Under the pieces are notes generated by a model. That model was given only the letters and a program-made list of their open reading frames with translations, was not told where the DNA came from and did no database searches. From the NCBI GenBank assembly GCA_005502875.1, contig SCMV01000005.1, positions 78,676 through 142,675 on the forward strand: DNA of 64,000 bases. Reading direction: 5' to 3'. Source of the DNA: Comamonadaceae bacterium 2PF (GTDB lineage Bacteria; Pseudomonadota; Gammaproteobacteria; Burkholderiales; Burkholderiaceae_C). Of the stretch, positions 6,689 to 16,546 are shown piece by piece. The position numbers were made by a program, and so were the translations under genes. Numbering within the stretch: the first letter of the stretch is position 1; each line of letters begins with the position of its first letter.

Positions 6689-7654
6689 ATGGCCAAGGTT
6701 TTCTTTTCCTACTCGCACGACGATGAGGCATACCGGGACCAACTGGAGAAGCACCTGGCTTTGCTCCGGCATGAAGGGCTGATTGAATCCTGGCATGACC
6801 GTCGCATCCTGGCGGGCGCCGATCTCAACCAGGTCATTGACGACCAGTTGAACCAGGCGGATGTGATCTTGCTGTTGGTGAGCGCGAGTTTCCTGTCATC
6901 ACGCTACTGCTACTCCATTGAAATGGCGCGGGCGCTGGAGCGCCAGAGCAGGGGGGGAGCGCAGGTCGTTCCCGTGATCGTTCGGCCTTGCGATTGGCAG
7001 CAACCGCCGCTCAATGGCCTGATGGCTGTCCCAAGAGACGGCAAGGCCATCACCATGTGGGCCAACCACGATGAGGCCTACACCGACGTGGCGCGCAGCA
7101 TCCGGTCGTTGGTGACGCAACTGGGCGGGCGTACGCACGTCGCGGGTGCGCCCAGCAGGGCTCAGCCGCTTGCAGCGGCCAGCGCTCTGCCATCAGAACA
7201 GGTGTCTTTGCCTCGATCCAGCAACCTGCGCCTGCGCAAGGAGTTCACCGAGCGTGACCAGGATGCATTCCAACATGCCGCCTTCGACTACCTGGCCAGG
7301 TTCTTTGAGGGCTCCCTGGCCGAGCTGCAAGCCAGAACGCCTGGTGTGGAGGGCGTGTTCCGGCGCATTGATGGCAACGCCTTCAGCGGCGTCGTTTACA
7401 AGGACGGCAAGAAACTCAGCCAGTGCGGGATACGGCTTGGCGGAGGGGGATTCAGGCAGGGTGGCATCACCTATTCTTCTGATCCATCGGCACCCAGCGG
7501 CAGCTACAACGAGATGGTGATGGTTGAAAAAGACGACCAGGCCATGTACTTCAAACCCCTGGGGATGGCGATGCACCGAGGGCGCTCCGACAAGTTGACT
7601 CAAGAGGGGCTGGCTGAGTTTTTCTGGGAACTGTTGATCAAACAACTCCAGTGA
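6689..7654 (+). CDS. TIR-domain protein
   Basis: A 321-aa protein with an N-terminal TIR domain (residues 1-145). Motifs include VFFSYSHDD (box 1), the central WHDRRILAG, DVILLLVSASFL and, on the following helix, YSIEMARALE, whose Glu is in the position of the catalytic glutamate of NAD-cleaving TIRs. A linker rich in Ala/Pro precedes a C-terminal domain of about 130 residues (LRLRKEFTERDQDAF to the end) that I do not recognise; it may sense a signal or oligomerise. Bacterial TIR proteins commonly deplete NAD during phage defence. The ATG at 6689 is chosen because TIR homology begins at MAKVFFSYS; the longer frame to 6632 adds unrelated residues. Confidence 0.85.
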   Translation: MAKVFFSYSHDDEAYRDQLEKHLALLRHEGLIESWHDRRILAGADLNQVIDDQLNQADVILLLVSASFLSSRYCYSIEMARALERQSRGGAQVVPVIVRPCDWQQPPLNGLMAVPRDGKAITMWANHDEAYTDVARSIRSLVTQLGGRTHVAGAPSRAQPLAAASALPSEQVSLPRSSNLRLRKEFTERDQDAFQHAAFDYLARFFEGSLAELQARTPGVEGVFRRIDGNAFSGVVYKDGKKLSQCGIRLGGGGFRQGGITYSSDPSAPSGSYNEMVMVEKDDQAMYFKPLGMAMHRGRSDKLTQEGLAEFFWELLIKQLQ

Positions 7655-7765
7655 TGTTGCGCGGGCTCCGCACTGAACGCGCAGCCCACATTCGGTGATC
7701 CAATCAGGCCTTGGTTGGGTGGAAAATCATGCCCATCGCGATTTCCCCCGATTTGCTAGGTATTC

Positions 7766-10171
7766 ATGGATCACGCAGCACATAACAAGATCGTCTCGTT
7801 CATCTGGTCCATTGCAGATGACTGCTTGCGCGACGTTTTTGTACGGGGCAAATACCGTGACGTGATCCTGCCCATGTTCGTTCTGCGCCGCCTGGACTGC
7901 TTGCTTGAGTCGAGCAAGGCTGGTGTGCTCGAAGAAGTGCGGTTCCAGCAAGAAGACGCGGCGATGGCTGATCTGGACCCGCATGGCCTGCGCGATGCGT
8001 CTGGCTACGTCTTCTACAACACGTCCAAGTTCACGCTCAAGAGCCTGCTGGGCAACCCCACACAACTGGAAGCCAACCTCAAGAACTATCTCGACGGGTT
8101 TTCGGACAACGTGAAGGAAATCGTCGACAAGTTCGACCTGCGCAACCAGATCCGCAAGATGGCGCAGTCTGACGTGCTCCACGACGTCATCGAAAAATTC
8201 GTCTCCGAAGAAATCAACCTCAGCCCGGATGATCGCAAGGGCCCGGATGGCCGCACACAGCCTGGCTTGTCCAACCTGGGCATGGGCTACGTGTTCGAGG
8301 AGTTGATCCGCAAGTTCAACGAAGAGAACAACGAAGAGGCCGGTGAACACTTCACGCCGCGTGAGGTCATCAAGCTGATGACGAACCTGGTGTTCATCCC
8401 CGTCAAGGATCAGCTTCCCAACCCGCTGACCATTTACGACCCCGCTTGCGGTAGCGGTGGCATGTTGACCGAGTCCCAGGACTTTGTGACCGACCCTGAA
8501 GGCGAGATCAAGGCCAAGGTGGGCGTCTTCTTGTACGGCAAGGAGGTCAACCCCGAGACCTATGCCATCTGCAAGTCCGACATGATGATCAAGGGCAACG
8601 ACCCCGAGAACATCCGCTTTGGCTCCACGCTGGCCACCAACGATTTCTCTGGCAAGCGCTTCGACTTCATGTTGACGAACCCGCCCTACGGCAAGTCATG
8701 GAAGAGCGACCAGAAGAGCATTGTTGAAGGCAAGGAAGTCATTGATCACCGCTTCCAGGTCAACCTGTCCGACTACACGGGCGAGCGCTTTGATTTTTAC
8801 CCGGCCATCCCTCGCTCCTCAGATGGCCAGTTGCTGTTTCTGATGGAGATGGTGGACAAGATGAAGCGCCGTGCCGACAGCCCTGTGCGGTTTGCCGGCT
8901 CGCGCATTGCATCGGTCCACAACGGTTCGGCCCTGTTCACCGGTGATGCAGGCAGCGGCGAGAGCAACATCCGCCGCCACCTGATCGAGCACGATTACCT
9001 CGAAGCCATCATCCAGCTGCCCAACAACCTGTTCTACAACACCGGCATCACCACCTACGTGTGGCTGCTCACGAACAACAAGCCTGCCAAGCGCCAGGGC
9101 AAGGTGCAGTTGATCGACGCCTCCAACCTGTTCCAGAAACTGCGCAAGAACCTGGGAGAGAAGAACTGCGAGTTCACCGACGAGCACATTGAGCAGATCA
9201 CCCAGCTGTACTTGACCATGCCGGCGGATGGCATCTCGAAGGTCTTCCACAACCGCGACTTCGGCTATTACAAAGTCACGGTGGAGCGCCCATTGCGATT
9301 GGCCGCCCAGTTCACACCCGAGCGCATGGCCACCTTGCGCTACACGCCTGGCATGCAGGAGATCATGGAATGGGTGCACGGCAAGTATGGCGAAGAGGTC
9401 TATACCGGCCTGAAGGCCCATGCCGAGGCCATTGAGAACCACCTTGAGCGCGAAGAAATCACCCTTTCGCCCAAGAGCCGCAAAGAGCTGTTGTCTGAGC
9501 CCACCTGGCTGGCGCAGCGATCCATCATGCAGGCCGCTCAGCAATTGGCTGGGGTGATCGGCAGTGCGGAGCACCTCGATTTCAATGTGTTCGAAGCCCT
9601 GGTGGACGATGGCATCAAAGCTTTGGGCCTCAAGCTTGCCGCGAATGAGCGCAAGCAGATCCTGAACGCCGTGAGCTGGCGAGACCCGTGCGCAGCCAAG
9701 GTGATCAAGAAGCGACACCAGCTCACCGCAGCCAAGCTCAAGGAATTGTTGGCCGAACTCAAGACAACGGCCGACAAGCTGGCCGACCATGGCTATTGGC
9801 CTGCAGAGGTGCCAGCCGCCGCTGAAGCCAAGGGCGGCAAGAAAGCGGCCAAGGTGGGCGAGTACATCGAGTACGAACCTGACAGCGAATTGCGCGACAC
9901 CGAAAACGTGCCGCTCTCACTGGACGCCAGCCTGCCCGCCTCTGGCGTCATCCACGATTACTTCATCAAGGAAGTGCGCCCCCATGTGGACGAGGCCTGG
10001 ATCGCGCTGGACAAAACGGTCATCGGCTATGAAATCAGCTTCAACAAATACTTCTATCAGCACAAGCCATTGCGCAGCCTGGAAGAGGTGACCCAGGAAA
10101 TCCTGGCCCTGGAGGCCGAGACGGATGGCCTGCTCAAGGCCTTGGTGGCTTTTGTGGGGGCAGGGGCATGA
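7766..10171 (+). CDS. hsdM: Type I restriction-modification DNA methyltransferase (HsdM)
   Basis: The modification subunit, which N6-methylates adenine in the recognition site with HsdS. The HsdM N-terminal helical domain covers about residues 5-150. The methyltransferase domain has the S-adenosylmethionine motif DPACGSGGML (about residue 226) and the catalytic NPPYGKSWK (about 306). At 801 aa it is much longer than a typical HsdM of about 500 aa: the last 300 residues form a charged helical extension whose counterpart I do not know. It is the first gene of the hsdM, YhcG-like, hsdS, hsdR operon and overlaps the next gene by 4 bp (ATGA). Confidence 0.95.
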   Translation: MDHAAHNKIVSFIWSIADDCLRDVFVRGKYRDVILPMFVLRRLDCLLESSKAGVLEEVRFQQEDAAMADLDPHGLRDASGYVFYNTSKFTLKSLLGNPTQLEANLKNYLDGFSDNVKEIVDKFDLRNQIRKMAQSDVLHDVIEKFVSEEINLSPDDRKGPDGRTQPGLSNLGMGYVFEELIRKFNEENNEEAGEHFTPREVIKLMTNLVFIPVKDQLPNPLTIYDPACGSGGMLTESQDFVTDPEGEIKAKVGVFLYGKEVNPETYAICKSDMMIKGNDPENIRFGSTLATNDFSGKRFDFMLTNPPYGKSWKSDQKSIVEGKEVIDHRFQVNLSDYTGERFDFYPAIPRSSDGQLLFLMEMVDKMKRRADSPVRFAGSRIASVHNGSALFTGDAGSGESNIRRHLIEHDYLEAIIQLPNNLFYNTGITTYVWLLTNNKPAKRQGKVQLIDASNLFQKLRKNLGEKNCEFTDEHIEQITQLYLTMPADGISKVFHNRDFGYYKVTVERPLRLAAQFTPERMATLRYTPGMQEIMEWVHGKYGEEVYTGLKAHAEAIENHLEREEITLSPKSRKELLSEPTWLAQRSIMQAAQQLAGVIGSAEHLDFNVFEALVDDGIKALGLKLAANERKQILNAVSWRDPCAAKVIKKRHQLTAAKLKELLAELKTTADKLADHGYWPAEVPAAAEAKGGKKAAKVGEYIEYEPDSELRDTENVPLSLDASLPASGVIHDYFIKEVRPHVDEAWIALDKTVIGYEISFNKYFYQHKPLRSLEEVTQEILALEAETDGLLKALVAFVGAGA

Positions 10172-11289
10172 GCCCGCGCAAGGTTGTGGCGCCCCAGGCA
10201 ACGGCCTTGCCAGACGAATTGCTGGGCCGTGTCGTCACCATCCTGGAAGATGCGCGCCAGCGCGTCGCGCGCACGGTCAACAGCGAGATGGTGCTGGCCT
10301 ACTGGCTCATCGGGCGCGAGATTGTGCAGGCGCTGCAGGGCGGGCAAGATCGGGCGGGTTATGGCCAGAGCCTGCTGGACGGACTGGCCTCTGAGTTGAC
10401 TAACCGCTTTGGGCGCGGCTTCTCGGCCACCAACCTCAAGAACTGCCGTTTGTTCTACCAGGCCTACGCGGAGCGCCAGCCCGAAATTCGTCAGACGGCG
10501 TCTGACGAATCGAACCCCTCGGGGTTTCTGGCTGAACTGTCGTGGTCGCACTATGTGTTCCTGACGGGTTTGCGCAATGCCGACGAGCGCCGCTTCTATG
10601 AGATCGAGGCGGCCCGTGGCACCTGGTCGCTGGCGCAGATGCGCCGCCAGTTCGACAGCGGCTTGTTTGAACGCCTGGCACTGAGCCGCGATCCGCAGAC
10701 CATCGGGCAACTGGCCGCAGAAGGCGATCTCATCCAGGCGCCCAAGGACCTCATCAAGACCCCCTATGTGCTGGAGTTCCTGGGCCTGGAAGAGCGCAGC
10801 AGCTATTCAGAATCCGACCTGGAAGCGGCCATCATCAACAAGATCGAGCACTTCTTGCTGGAACTGGGCAAAGGCTTCTTGTTCGAGGCCCGGCAAAAGC
10901 GCTTCACCTTTGAAGAAGAACACTTCTTCGTGGACCTGGTGTTCTACAACCGCCTGCTGCGTTGCTATGTGCTGATCGACCTCAAGCTCGGCAAGCTGAC
11001 CCACCAGAACCTGGGGCAGATGCAGATGTATGTGAACTACTTTGACCGCTTCGTGAAGCGCGACGACGAGCACAAGACCGTCGGCATCATCCTGTGCAAG
11101 AAGAAGAACGACGCGCTGGTGGAGATCACGCTGCCCCAGGACGCCAATGTGCACGCCTCGGAATACCAGTTGTACCTGCCCAGCAAAGACGAGCTGCAGC
11201 AGCGCTTGCAGGAGTGGGCGGCCGAGAGCGCCGTGGCGGGTGGTCAAGATGGCAGCCAGCCTGCGGCCAGCAAGAAGGCGGGCAAGTGA
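10168..11289 (+). CDS. YhcG-type PD-(D/E)XK nuclease-domain protein (DUF1016)
   Basis: A 373-aa protein of the YhcG/DUF1016 family. The N-terminal helical domain contains the typical YWLIGREIVQ segment and GFSATNLKNCRLFYQAY. The C-terminal PD-(D/E)XK domain has FTFEEEHFFVDLVFYNR followed by CYVLIDLKLGKL (about residues 250-275), i.e. an Asp and a DxK pair in place. Family members are often encoded inside or beside type I restriction operons, and their exact job is not settled. Its start overlaps the hsdM stop (ATGA) and its stop overlaps the hsdS start, so the three are translationally coupled. The tail is Ala/Lys-rich and poorly conserved in appearance. Confidence 0.9.
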   Translation: MSPRKVVAPQATALPDELLGRVVTILEDARQRVARTVNSEMVLAYWLIGREIVQALQGGQDRAGYGQSLLDGLASELTNRFGRGFSATNLKNCRLFYQAYAERQPEIRQTASDESNPSGFLAELSWSHYVFLTGLRNADERRFYEIEAARGTWSLAQMRRQFDSGLFERLALSRDPQTIGQLAAEGDLIQAPKDLIKTPYVLEFLGLEERSSYSESDLEAAIINKIEHFLLELGKGFLFEARQKRFTFEEEHFFVDLVFYNRLLRCYVLIDLKLGKLTHQNLGQMQMYVNYFDRFVKRDDEHKTVGIILCKKKNDALVEITLPQDANVHASEYQLYLPSKDELQQRLQEWAAESAVAGGQDGSQPAASKKAGK

Positions 11290-12593
11290 TGCGGCGGTAC
11301 GAACAGTACAAGCCAAGCGGCCTGGATTGGTTGGCGGATGTGCCATCTCACTGGCAGGTCGTGGCCAATCGTGCCCTGTTCAGGGCGCGCCAAGAAGCTG
11401 GCGAGGATGGCCTGCCGGTGCTGTCGGTTTCCTTGCACACGGGTGTTTCAGACGACGAGCAGAACGAAGAAGAGAACGCCCGCACCAGAACGCGCATGGC
11501 CGATCGCACCAGCTACAAACGCGTTCGCCCTGGTGACGTGGCGTACAACATGATGCGGGCCTGGCAAGGTGCCATTGGTGCGGTTCGCACGGATGGCTTG
11601 GTCAGCCCGGCCTATGTGGTTGCGGCGCCGACTGCTGCGTTGAACCCTGCCTATTTTGAGTACCTGTACCGGACTGGATGGCTCATCGGCGAAATGAATC
11701 GGGCCTCCAAAGGCATCACGGACTTTCGCAAACGTTTGTACTGGCAAGAGTTCAAGCAGTTGTCGACGGTGGTGCCACCACGCGAGGACCAGGACCGCAT
11801 CGTTGCCTTTCTCGATCAGAAGATCTCTGAAATTGATGCTGCTATTGCCAAGAAGGAGCGGTTGACTGAGTTGCTGTTTGAGCAGCAGTTCAACACGATA
11901 AATCATGTCGTAACCCAAGGGTTGGATATTAACGCTCCCCGGCAACCAAGCAAAGAGCAGTGGCTCGATTCCTACCCAGCTCACTGGCAGCTGATGCGCA
12001 TCAAACACGTCCTCTCGGCCATCGTTGATACCGAACACAAGACCCCCCCAATGTACGAAGAGGGCCCAGTCCTTGTCGTTCGGACGAGTAACGTCAAGGG
12101 TGGTGAGTTGACCTATGCGAACGCGAAATTCACTGATGAGAAAACCTTCTCAAGGTGGACGCGTCGAGCAACACCTGAAGCCGGCGACATTCTCTTTACG
12201 CGGGAGGCTCCCGCTGGCGAGGCTTGTGTATTGCCTGCGGGCGTCAAGGCGATCATCGGTCAACGCATGGTTCTCTTCAAGGTCAATGCTGAGCGGCTGG
12301 ATCCTCATTTCGCAGTTCATTCGATTTATTCTGGTGCGGCAAAAGTCTTCGTGGAGTTGTTAAGCGTCGGCTCAACGGTTGCGCACTTCAATATGTCTGA
12401 CATTGGCAACATTCCTTTGCTGCTCCCCCCGCTCGAAGAGCAACGTGCCATCAGTCAGAAAATTCGAGAAATACAAAATCAGTTCAAGCCAGTGATTGCC
12501 TCAACAACGTCAAGCCTTGAGCAGCTCCGGGAACTCAAGCATGTGTTGATTGAATCCGTTGTGAGTGGTCAAGTGGCGGTCCCCAGGGAGTAA
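11289..12593 (+). CDS. hsdS: Type I restriction-modification specificity subunit (HsdS)
   Basis: The specificity subunit, which reads the two halves of the target site. At 434 aa it has the standard layout: N-terminal target-recognition domain opening with LDWLADVPSHWQV, a central helix (IVAFLDQKISEIDAAIAKKE), a second target-recognition domain opening with LDSYPAHWQLMRIK, and a final helix with LLPPLEEQRAISQKI. The ATG at 11289 overlaps the preceding stop (TGATG); the frame is open further upstream but that part is the shadow of the YhcG-like gene. The second half is visibly less GC-rich than the rest of the operon, consistent with exchange of a recognition domain. Confidence 0.93.
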   Translation: MRRYEQYKPSGLDWLADVPSHWQVVANRALFRARQEAGEDGLPVLSVSLHTGVSDDEQNEEENARTRTRMADRTSYKRVRPGDVAYNMMRAWQGAIGAVRTDGLVSPAYVVAAPTAALNPAYFEYLYRTGWLIGEMNRASKGITDFRKRLYWQEFKQLSTVVPPREDQDRIVAFLDQKISEIDAAIAKKERLTELLFEQQFNTINHVVTQGLDINAPRQPSKEQWLDSYPAHWQLMRIKHVLSAIVDTEHKTPPMYEEGPVLVVRTSNVKGGELTYANAKFTDEKTFSRWTRRATPEAGDILFTREAPAGEACVLPAGVKAIIGQRMVLFKVNAERLDPHFAVHSIYSGAAKVFVELLSVGSTVAHFNMSDIGNIPLLLPPLEEQRAISQKIREIQNQFKPVIASTTSSLEQLRELKHVLIESVVSGQVAVPRE

Positions 12594-12595
12594 AA

Positions 12596-15553
12596 ATGGT
12601 CAGTCAAACCAACGAAGCCGCGCTTGAAACGCACATCGAAACAGCCTTGGTCAAGGACGGCTATCGCGTTGGCAACCCGGCTGATTTTGACCGGACCTTT
12701 GCGGTCGATCGCCAGCTGTTCTGGGAGTTTCTGGAATCCACCCAACCCCAGGAGGTGGCCAAGCTCAAGGATCGCCCCAACTGGCAGCGCCTGGTGCTGG
12801 AGCGGCTCAGCAAGAAGATCAAAAAAGACAGCGTGCTGGCCGTGCTCAAGAAGGGGCTCGATGTGGACGACGCCCACTTCGATCTGCTCTACCGCCAGCC
12901 CTACAACCAGCTCAACCCCGAGGTGCTGGCCCGCTACGAGGCCAATGTGTTCAGCGTCACCCGGCAGGTGCACTACAGCGAGACCGACAGCCTCAAGTCC
13001 ATCGACATGGTGCTGTTCGTCAATGGCCTGGCCATCGCCACCATTGAGCTCAAGAACCATTGGACCGGGCAAACGGTCTGGAACGCCATCTACAAGCAGT
13101 ACAACCTGCGCGATCCCAATGAGCCGATTTTCGAGTTCGGCCGCTGCCTGGTGCACTTGGCCGCAGACCCGGACGAGGTCTACTTGTGCACCCGCCTGGC
13201 TGGCAAGGACAGCAACTTCCTGCCATTCAACAAGGGCGTAGACCACGGCAAGGGCAACCCGGTCAACCCGAACGGCTATAAAACAGCCTACCTGTGGGAA
13301 GAGATCCTGGCGCGCCGCAGCCTGAGCAACATCATCGAGCAGTTCGCCAAGTTCACGGTTGAGAAGGACAAGAAGACCGGCAAGGAGCGCAAGGCGCTGT
13401 ACTTCCCCCGTTACCAGCAGCTGGACGTGGTGCGCCGCATCTTGGCCGACGCCCAGCAGAACGGCGTGGGCCTGAGCTACCTGATCCAGCATTCGGCGGG
13501 CTCGGGCAAGTCCAACTCCATCACCTGGCTGGCGTACCAGTTGGTGGAGCTGTACAACCAGGCAGGCACGGCCAATGTGTTTGATTCTGTGGTCGTGGTG
13601 ACAGACCGGCGCGTGCTCGACACCCAGCTCAAGGACAACATCAAACTGTTCTCCGAGACCAAGAACATCGTGGCCCACTGCGAGAGCGGGCAGGAGCTGA
13701 AGTACAACCTGGAGGCGGGCAAGAAGGTCATCATCACCACGGTGCAGAAGTTCCCGCGCATCGTTGAAGGCATGGACGCCCTGACGGACCGACGCTTTGC
13801 GGTGATCATTGACGAGGCCCACTCATCTCAATCGGGCACCAGCGCCGACAGTCTGAACGAGGCCATTGGCGGCGAAGACGCCGAAGCGCCCGAGGACATC
13901 CAGGACAAGATCCTGGCTGCCATGGCGGGCCGCAAGATGAGCAAGAACGCCAGTTACTTCGCGTTCACGGCCACGCCCAAGCCTGCCACGCTGGAAAAAT
14001 TTGGCCGCCAAGGCGCCGATGGCAAGTTCTACCCCTTCCACCTTTATTCGATGAAGCAGGCCATCGAGGAGAAGTTCATCCTCGATGTGCTGGAGAAGTA
14101 CACCACGTACAAGAGCTACTACGAGGTGCAGAAGTCAGTCGAAGGCAACCCGCTGTTCGACACCGCCAAGGCCCACAAGAAACTCAAGGCTTTTGTGGAG
14201 GCCAGCCCCAAGACCATCGAAGTGAAGGCCCGCATCATGGTCGATCACTTCATGAGCAGTGTGTGGCAAGCCAAGAAGCTCAAGGGCAAGGCCAAAGCCA
14301 TGGTGGTCACCCGCAACATCGAGTGCGCCATCCGCTATTTCTTCGCCATCCGCACCGCCTTGCAGGAAGCCAACGCGCCGTTCAAGGCGCTGGTGGCGTT
14401 CTCTGGCGAGAAGACGGTGGACGGCATCAAGTACACCGAAGACAGCATCAACGGCATCGCTGTGCGTGACCTGCCGGACGAGTTCGAAAAGGATGACTTC
14501 AAGATCCTGGTGGTGGCCAACAAGTACCTGACCGGCTTTGACGAGCCCATGCTGCACACCATGTACGTGGACAAGAAGCTGCAGGGCGTGCTGGCGGTGC
14601 AGGCGCTGTCTCGCCTTAACCGCTGCAACTGGAGGCTCGACAAGCGCGACACCTTTGTGCTGGACTTCTATAACTCGGTGGACGACATCAAGGCCGCCTT
14701 CGATCCGTTCTACACCGCCACGTCGCTGAGCGAGCCCACCGACGTGAACGTGCTGCATGACCTGAAGGATGCGCTCGACGCTTTTGGCATCTACGACTGG
14801 AGCGAGGTGACGAGCTTCAACGAGAAGTTCTTTGCCAGCGCCCAGGCGGAGGAGCTGGCGCCGATCATCGACGCAGTGGTGGCACGGTTTGATGCCGATC
14901 TTGACGATGAAAAGCGCATCGACTTCAAGATCAAGGCCAAGCAGTTCGTGAAGATCTACGCACAGGTGGCGGCCATCTTGCCGTTCAACAACGTGAACTG
15001 GGAGATGCTGCACTGGTTCTTGAAGTTCCTCATCCCCAAGCTGAAGGTCAAAGACCCAGATCAGGACAAGTTGGACGAGCTGCTCAACAGCGTGGACCTG
15101 TCGACCTACGGCCTGGAGCGCTCGCGTCTGGAGGTCAAGATCGGCCTGGATGAATCCGAGGCTGAACAAGAGCCAGCCAACCCCAATCTGCGCGGTGCGC
15201 ACATGGGGGAGGGCGATAAGGATCCGTTGGAAGACATTGTGCGCACCTTCAACGAGCGCCACTTTGCAGGCTGGGAAGCAACGCCTGAAGAGCAGCGGGT
15301 GAAGTTCATCAACATCGCCAAGCATGTGGTGGCGCACGTTGATTACCGTGCCCAGGTTGAAGACAACCCCGATGCACAGAACAGGCAGTTGGCCCTGGAG
15401 AAGATCATCCAGCAGGCCATCAGCATGGAGCGCAGGCGGGAACTGGACTTGTACAAACAGTACGCCTCTGACCCGGATTTCAAGCGCGCATTTGACGCCA
15501 GCATCTCCCGGCTGATTTCCAGTGGAGGCTGGATGGACCGGCCTTCTGTCTAA
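12596..15553 (+). CDS. hsdR: Type I restriction endonuclease subunit (HsdR)
   Basis: The motor and nuclease subunit, 985 aa. The N-terminal PD-(D/E)XK nuclease is seen in SIDMVLFVNGLAIATIELKN (about residues 135-154). The SF2 translocase has Walker A HSAGSGKSN (about 298), DEAH box IIDEAHSSQSG (about 404), motif III FTATPKPATLE and a late helicase motif with ALSRLNRC. The C-terminal helical domain that contacts the methyltransferase follows. It starts 2 bp after the hsdS stop region, in the same operon. All expected motifs are intact, so the system should be able to cut. Confidence 0.95.
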   Translation: MVSQTNEAALETHIETALVKDGYRVGNPADFDRTFAVDRQLFWEFLESTQPQEVAKLKDRPNWQRLVLERLSKKIKKDSVLAVLKKGLDVDDAHFDLLYRQPYNQLNPEVLARYEANVFSVTRQVHYSETDSLKSIDMVLFVNGLAIATIELKNHWTGQTVWNAIYKQYNLRDPNEPIFEFGRCLVHLAADPDEVYLCTRLAGKDSNFLPFNKGVDHGKGNPVNPNGYKTAYLWEEILARRSLSNIIEQFAKFTVEKDKKTGKERKALYFPRYQQLDVVRRILADAQQNGVGLSYLIQHSAGSGKSNSITWLAYQLVELYNQAGTANVFDSVVVVTDRRVLDTQLKDNIKLFSETKNIVAHCESGQELKYNLEAGKKVIITTVQKFPRIVEGMDALTDRRFAVIIDEAHSSQSGTSADSLNEAIGGEDAEAPEDIQDKILAAMAGRKMSKNASYFAFTATPKPATLEKFGRQGADGKFYPFHLYSMKQAIEEKFILDVLEKYTTYKSYYEVQKSVEGNPLFDTAKAHKKLKAFVEASPKTIEVKARIMVDHFMSSVWQAKKLKGKAKAMVVTRNIECAIRYFFAIRTALQEANAPFKALVAFSGEKTVDGIKYTEDSINGIAVRDLPDEFEKDDFKILVVANKYLTGFDEPMLHTMYVDKKLQGVLAVQALSRLNRCNWRLDKRDTFVLDFYNSVDDIKAAFDPFYTATSLSEPTDVNVLHDLKDALDAFGIYDWSEVTSFNEKFFASAQAEELAPIIDAVVARFDADLDDEKRIDFKIKAKQFVKIYAQVAAILPFNNVNWEMLHWFLKFLIPKLKVKDPDQDKLDELLNSVDLSTYGLERSRLEVKIGLDESEAEQEPANPNLRGAHMGEGDKDPLEDIVRTFNERHFAGWEATPEEQRVKFINIAKHVVAHVDYRAQVEDNPDAQNRQLALEKIIQQAISMERRRELDLYKQYASDPDFKRAFDASISRLISSGGWMDRPSV

Positions 15554-15569
15554 GCGGCATTGTCATCAC

Positions 15570-16463
15570 ATGATTGCTTTCGATCCCAACACCTGGCTGA
15601 TGTATGAAGGCCTTTCCAACTACGGGCATGGCGTCTCGCCTGCACCTGTGGTGTCTGTCGCCACGTTTGTCCAGGCCGAAGCGGATTGGCATCGCGTGCC
15701 TGCCAGTGGTGCCTTGAGCGCTGCGCCATGCGTGTTCCGTGAAGACTACTTTGACCCTGTCAGCCGGATTCGGCGGGGCAGGTTCTACGAGGTGGCGGGG
15801 CGTTCTCAGCCTGACGACTGGCGCGTTCACAAACACCCTGTTGTTGCTGAAGACATTGGTCGTCAGGAGCCAGATGGTCGGTTCAAAAAATCCTTGATTT
15901 CATTCAGCCCGATGGGCAATGTGAGCCAACGCTTGGTGACCTCGCCCCGCACGCTGGTGGTGCTGGGGGCAGGCTCGGCCGTCACCGTCTGGAACATCGT
16001 GTCGGTGGAGCGTGCTGGCAATAACGAAGACTTGGTCACGATGCGTGCGCGCTCGAACCTTGGTTTCTTGCCGGATCTGGTTCTGGATGCCATTCCGTCG
16101 GCAGCGAGAGCGCGCGTTAGCGCCGCCGTCAACAAGGTGGTGGACGGGGCTCACCGATCCAGCGGCATCACGGTGGTTGATCTCTGCCGCGATGCGATGG
16201 GCGTGATCTTGTCCGCACACCTTCATCTGGATGCCGGTGAGGATGCCAAGGTCATTGAAAAAGACCTCGGCGCGCTGATTGCGAAGCTGCCACCGGAATC
16301 GAAGCTGTTTCGTGCGGCGGCAGATGTGGTCTGCAAGCTCCACCCCAGGGGCAAGTCCAATGAGCAGCAGCGCCTGGGCACACGCGACGTCACGGACGCT
16401 GATGGTGCCTTTGCCATCGAGGCCCTCGGTTTTGTGCTTCGTGATCTGGGTTGGGCACGTTGA
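15570..16463 (+). CDS. Unknown protein downstream of hsdR
   Basis: A 297-aa soluble protein that I do not recognise. It starts MIAFDPNTWLMYEGLSNYG, has a beta-rich middle (TLVVLGAGSAVTVWNIVSV) and a helical C-terminal half (ITVVDLCRDAMGVILSAHL). There is no signal peptide, membrane segment or obvious catalytic motif. It begins 16 bp after hsdR in the same direction, so it is probably the last gene of the restriction operon and could be an accessory factor. The start at 15570 is the first ATG after the hsdR stop; the longer frame overlaps hsdR. Confidence 0.7.
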   Translation: MIAFDPNTWLMYEGLSNYGHGVSPAPVVSVATFVQAEADWHRVPASGALSAAPCVFREDYFDPVSRIRRGRFYEVAGRSQPDDWRVHKHPVVAEDIGRQEPDGRFKKSLISFSPMGNVSQRLVTSPRTLVVLGAGSAVTVWNIVSVERAGNNEDLVTMRARSNLGFLPDLVLDAIPSAARARVSAAVNKVVDGAHRSSGITVVDLCRDAMGVILSAHLHLDAGEDAKVIEKDLGALIAKLPPESKLFRAAADVVCKLHPRGKSNEQQRLGTRDVTDADGAFAIEALGFVLRDLGWAR

Positions 16464-16546
16464 GCCATTGGCAATGGTTGCCCAAAAATAGAGCAGCCCG
16501 AGGTTTCGGCTACGGGCAGGCAGGCATTGCCCTTCAATGCGGCAAG

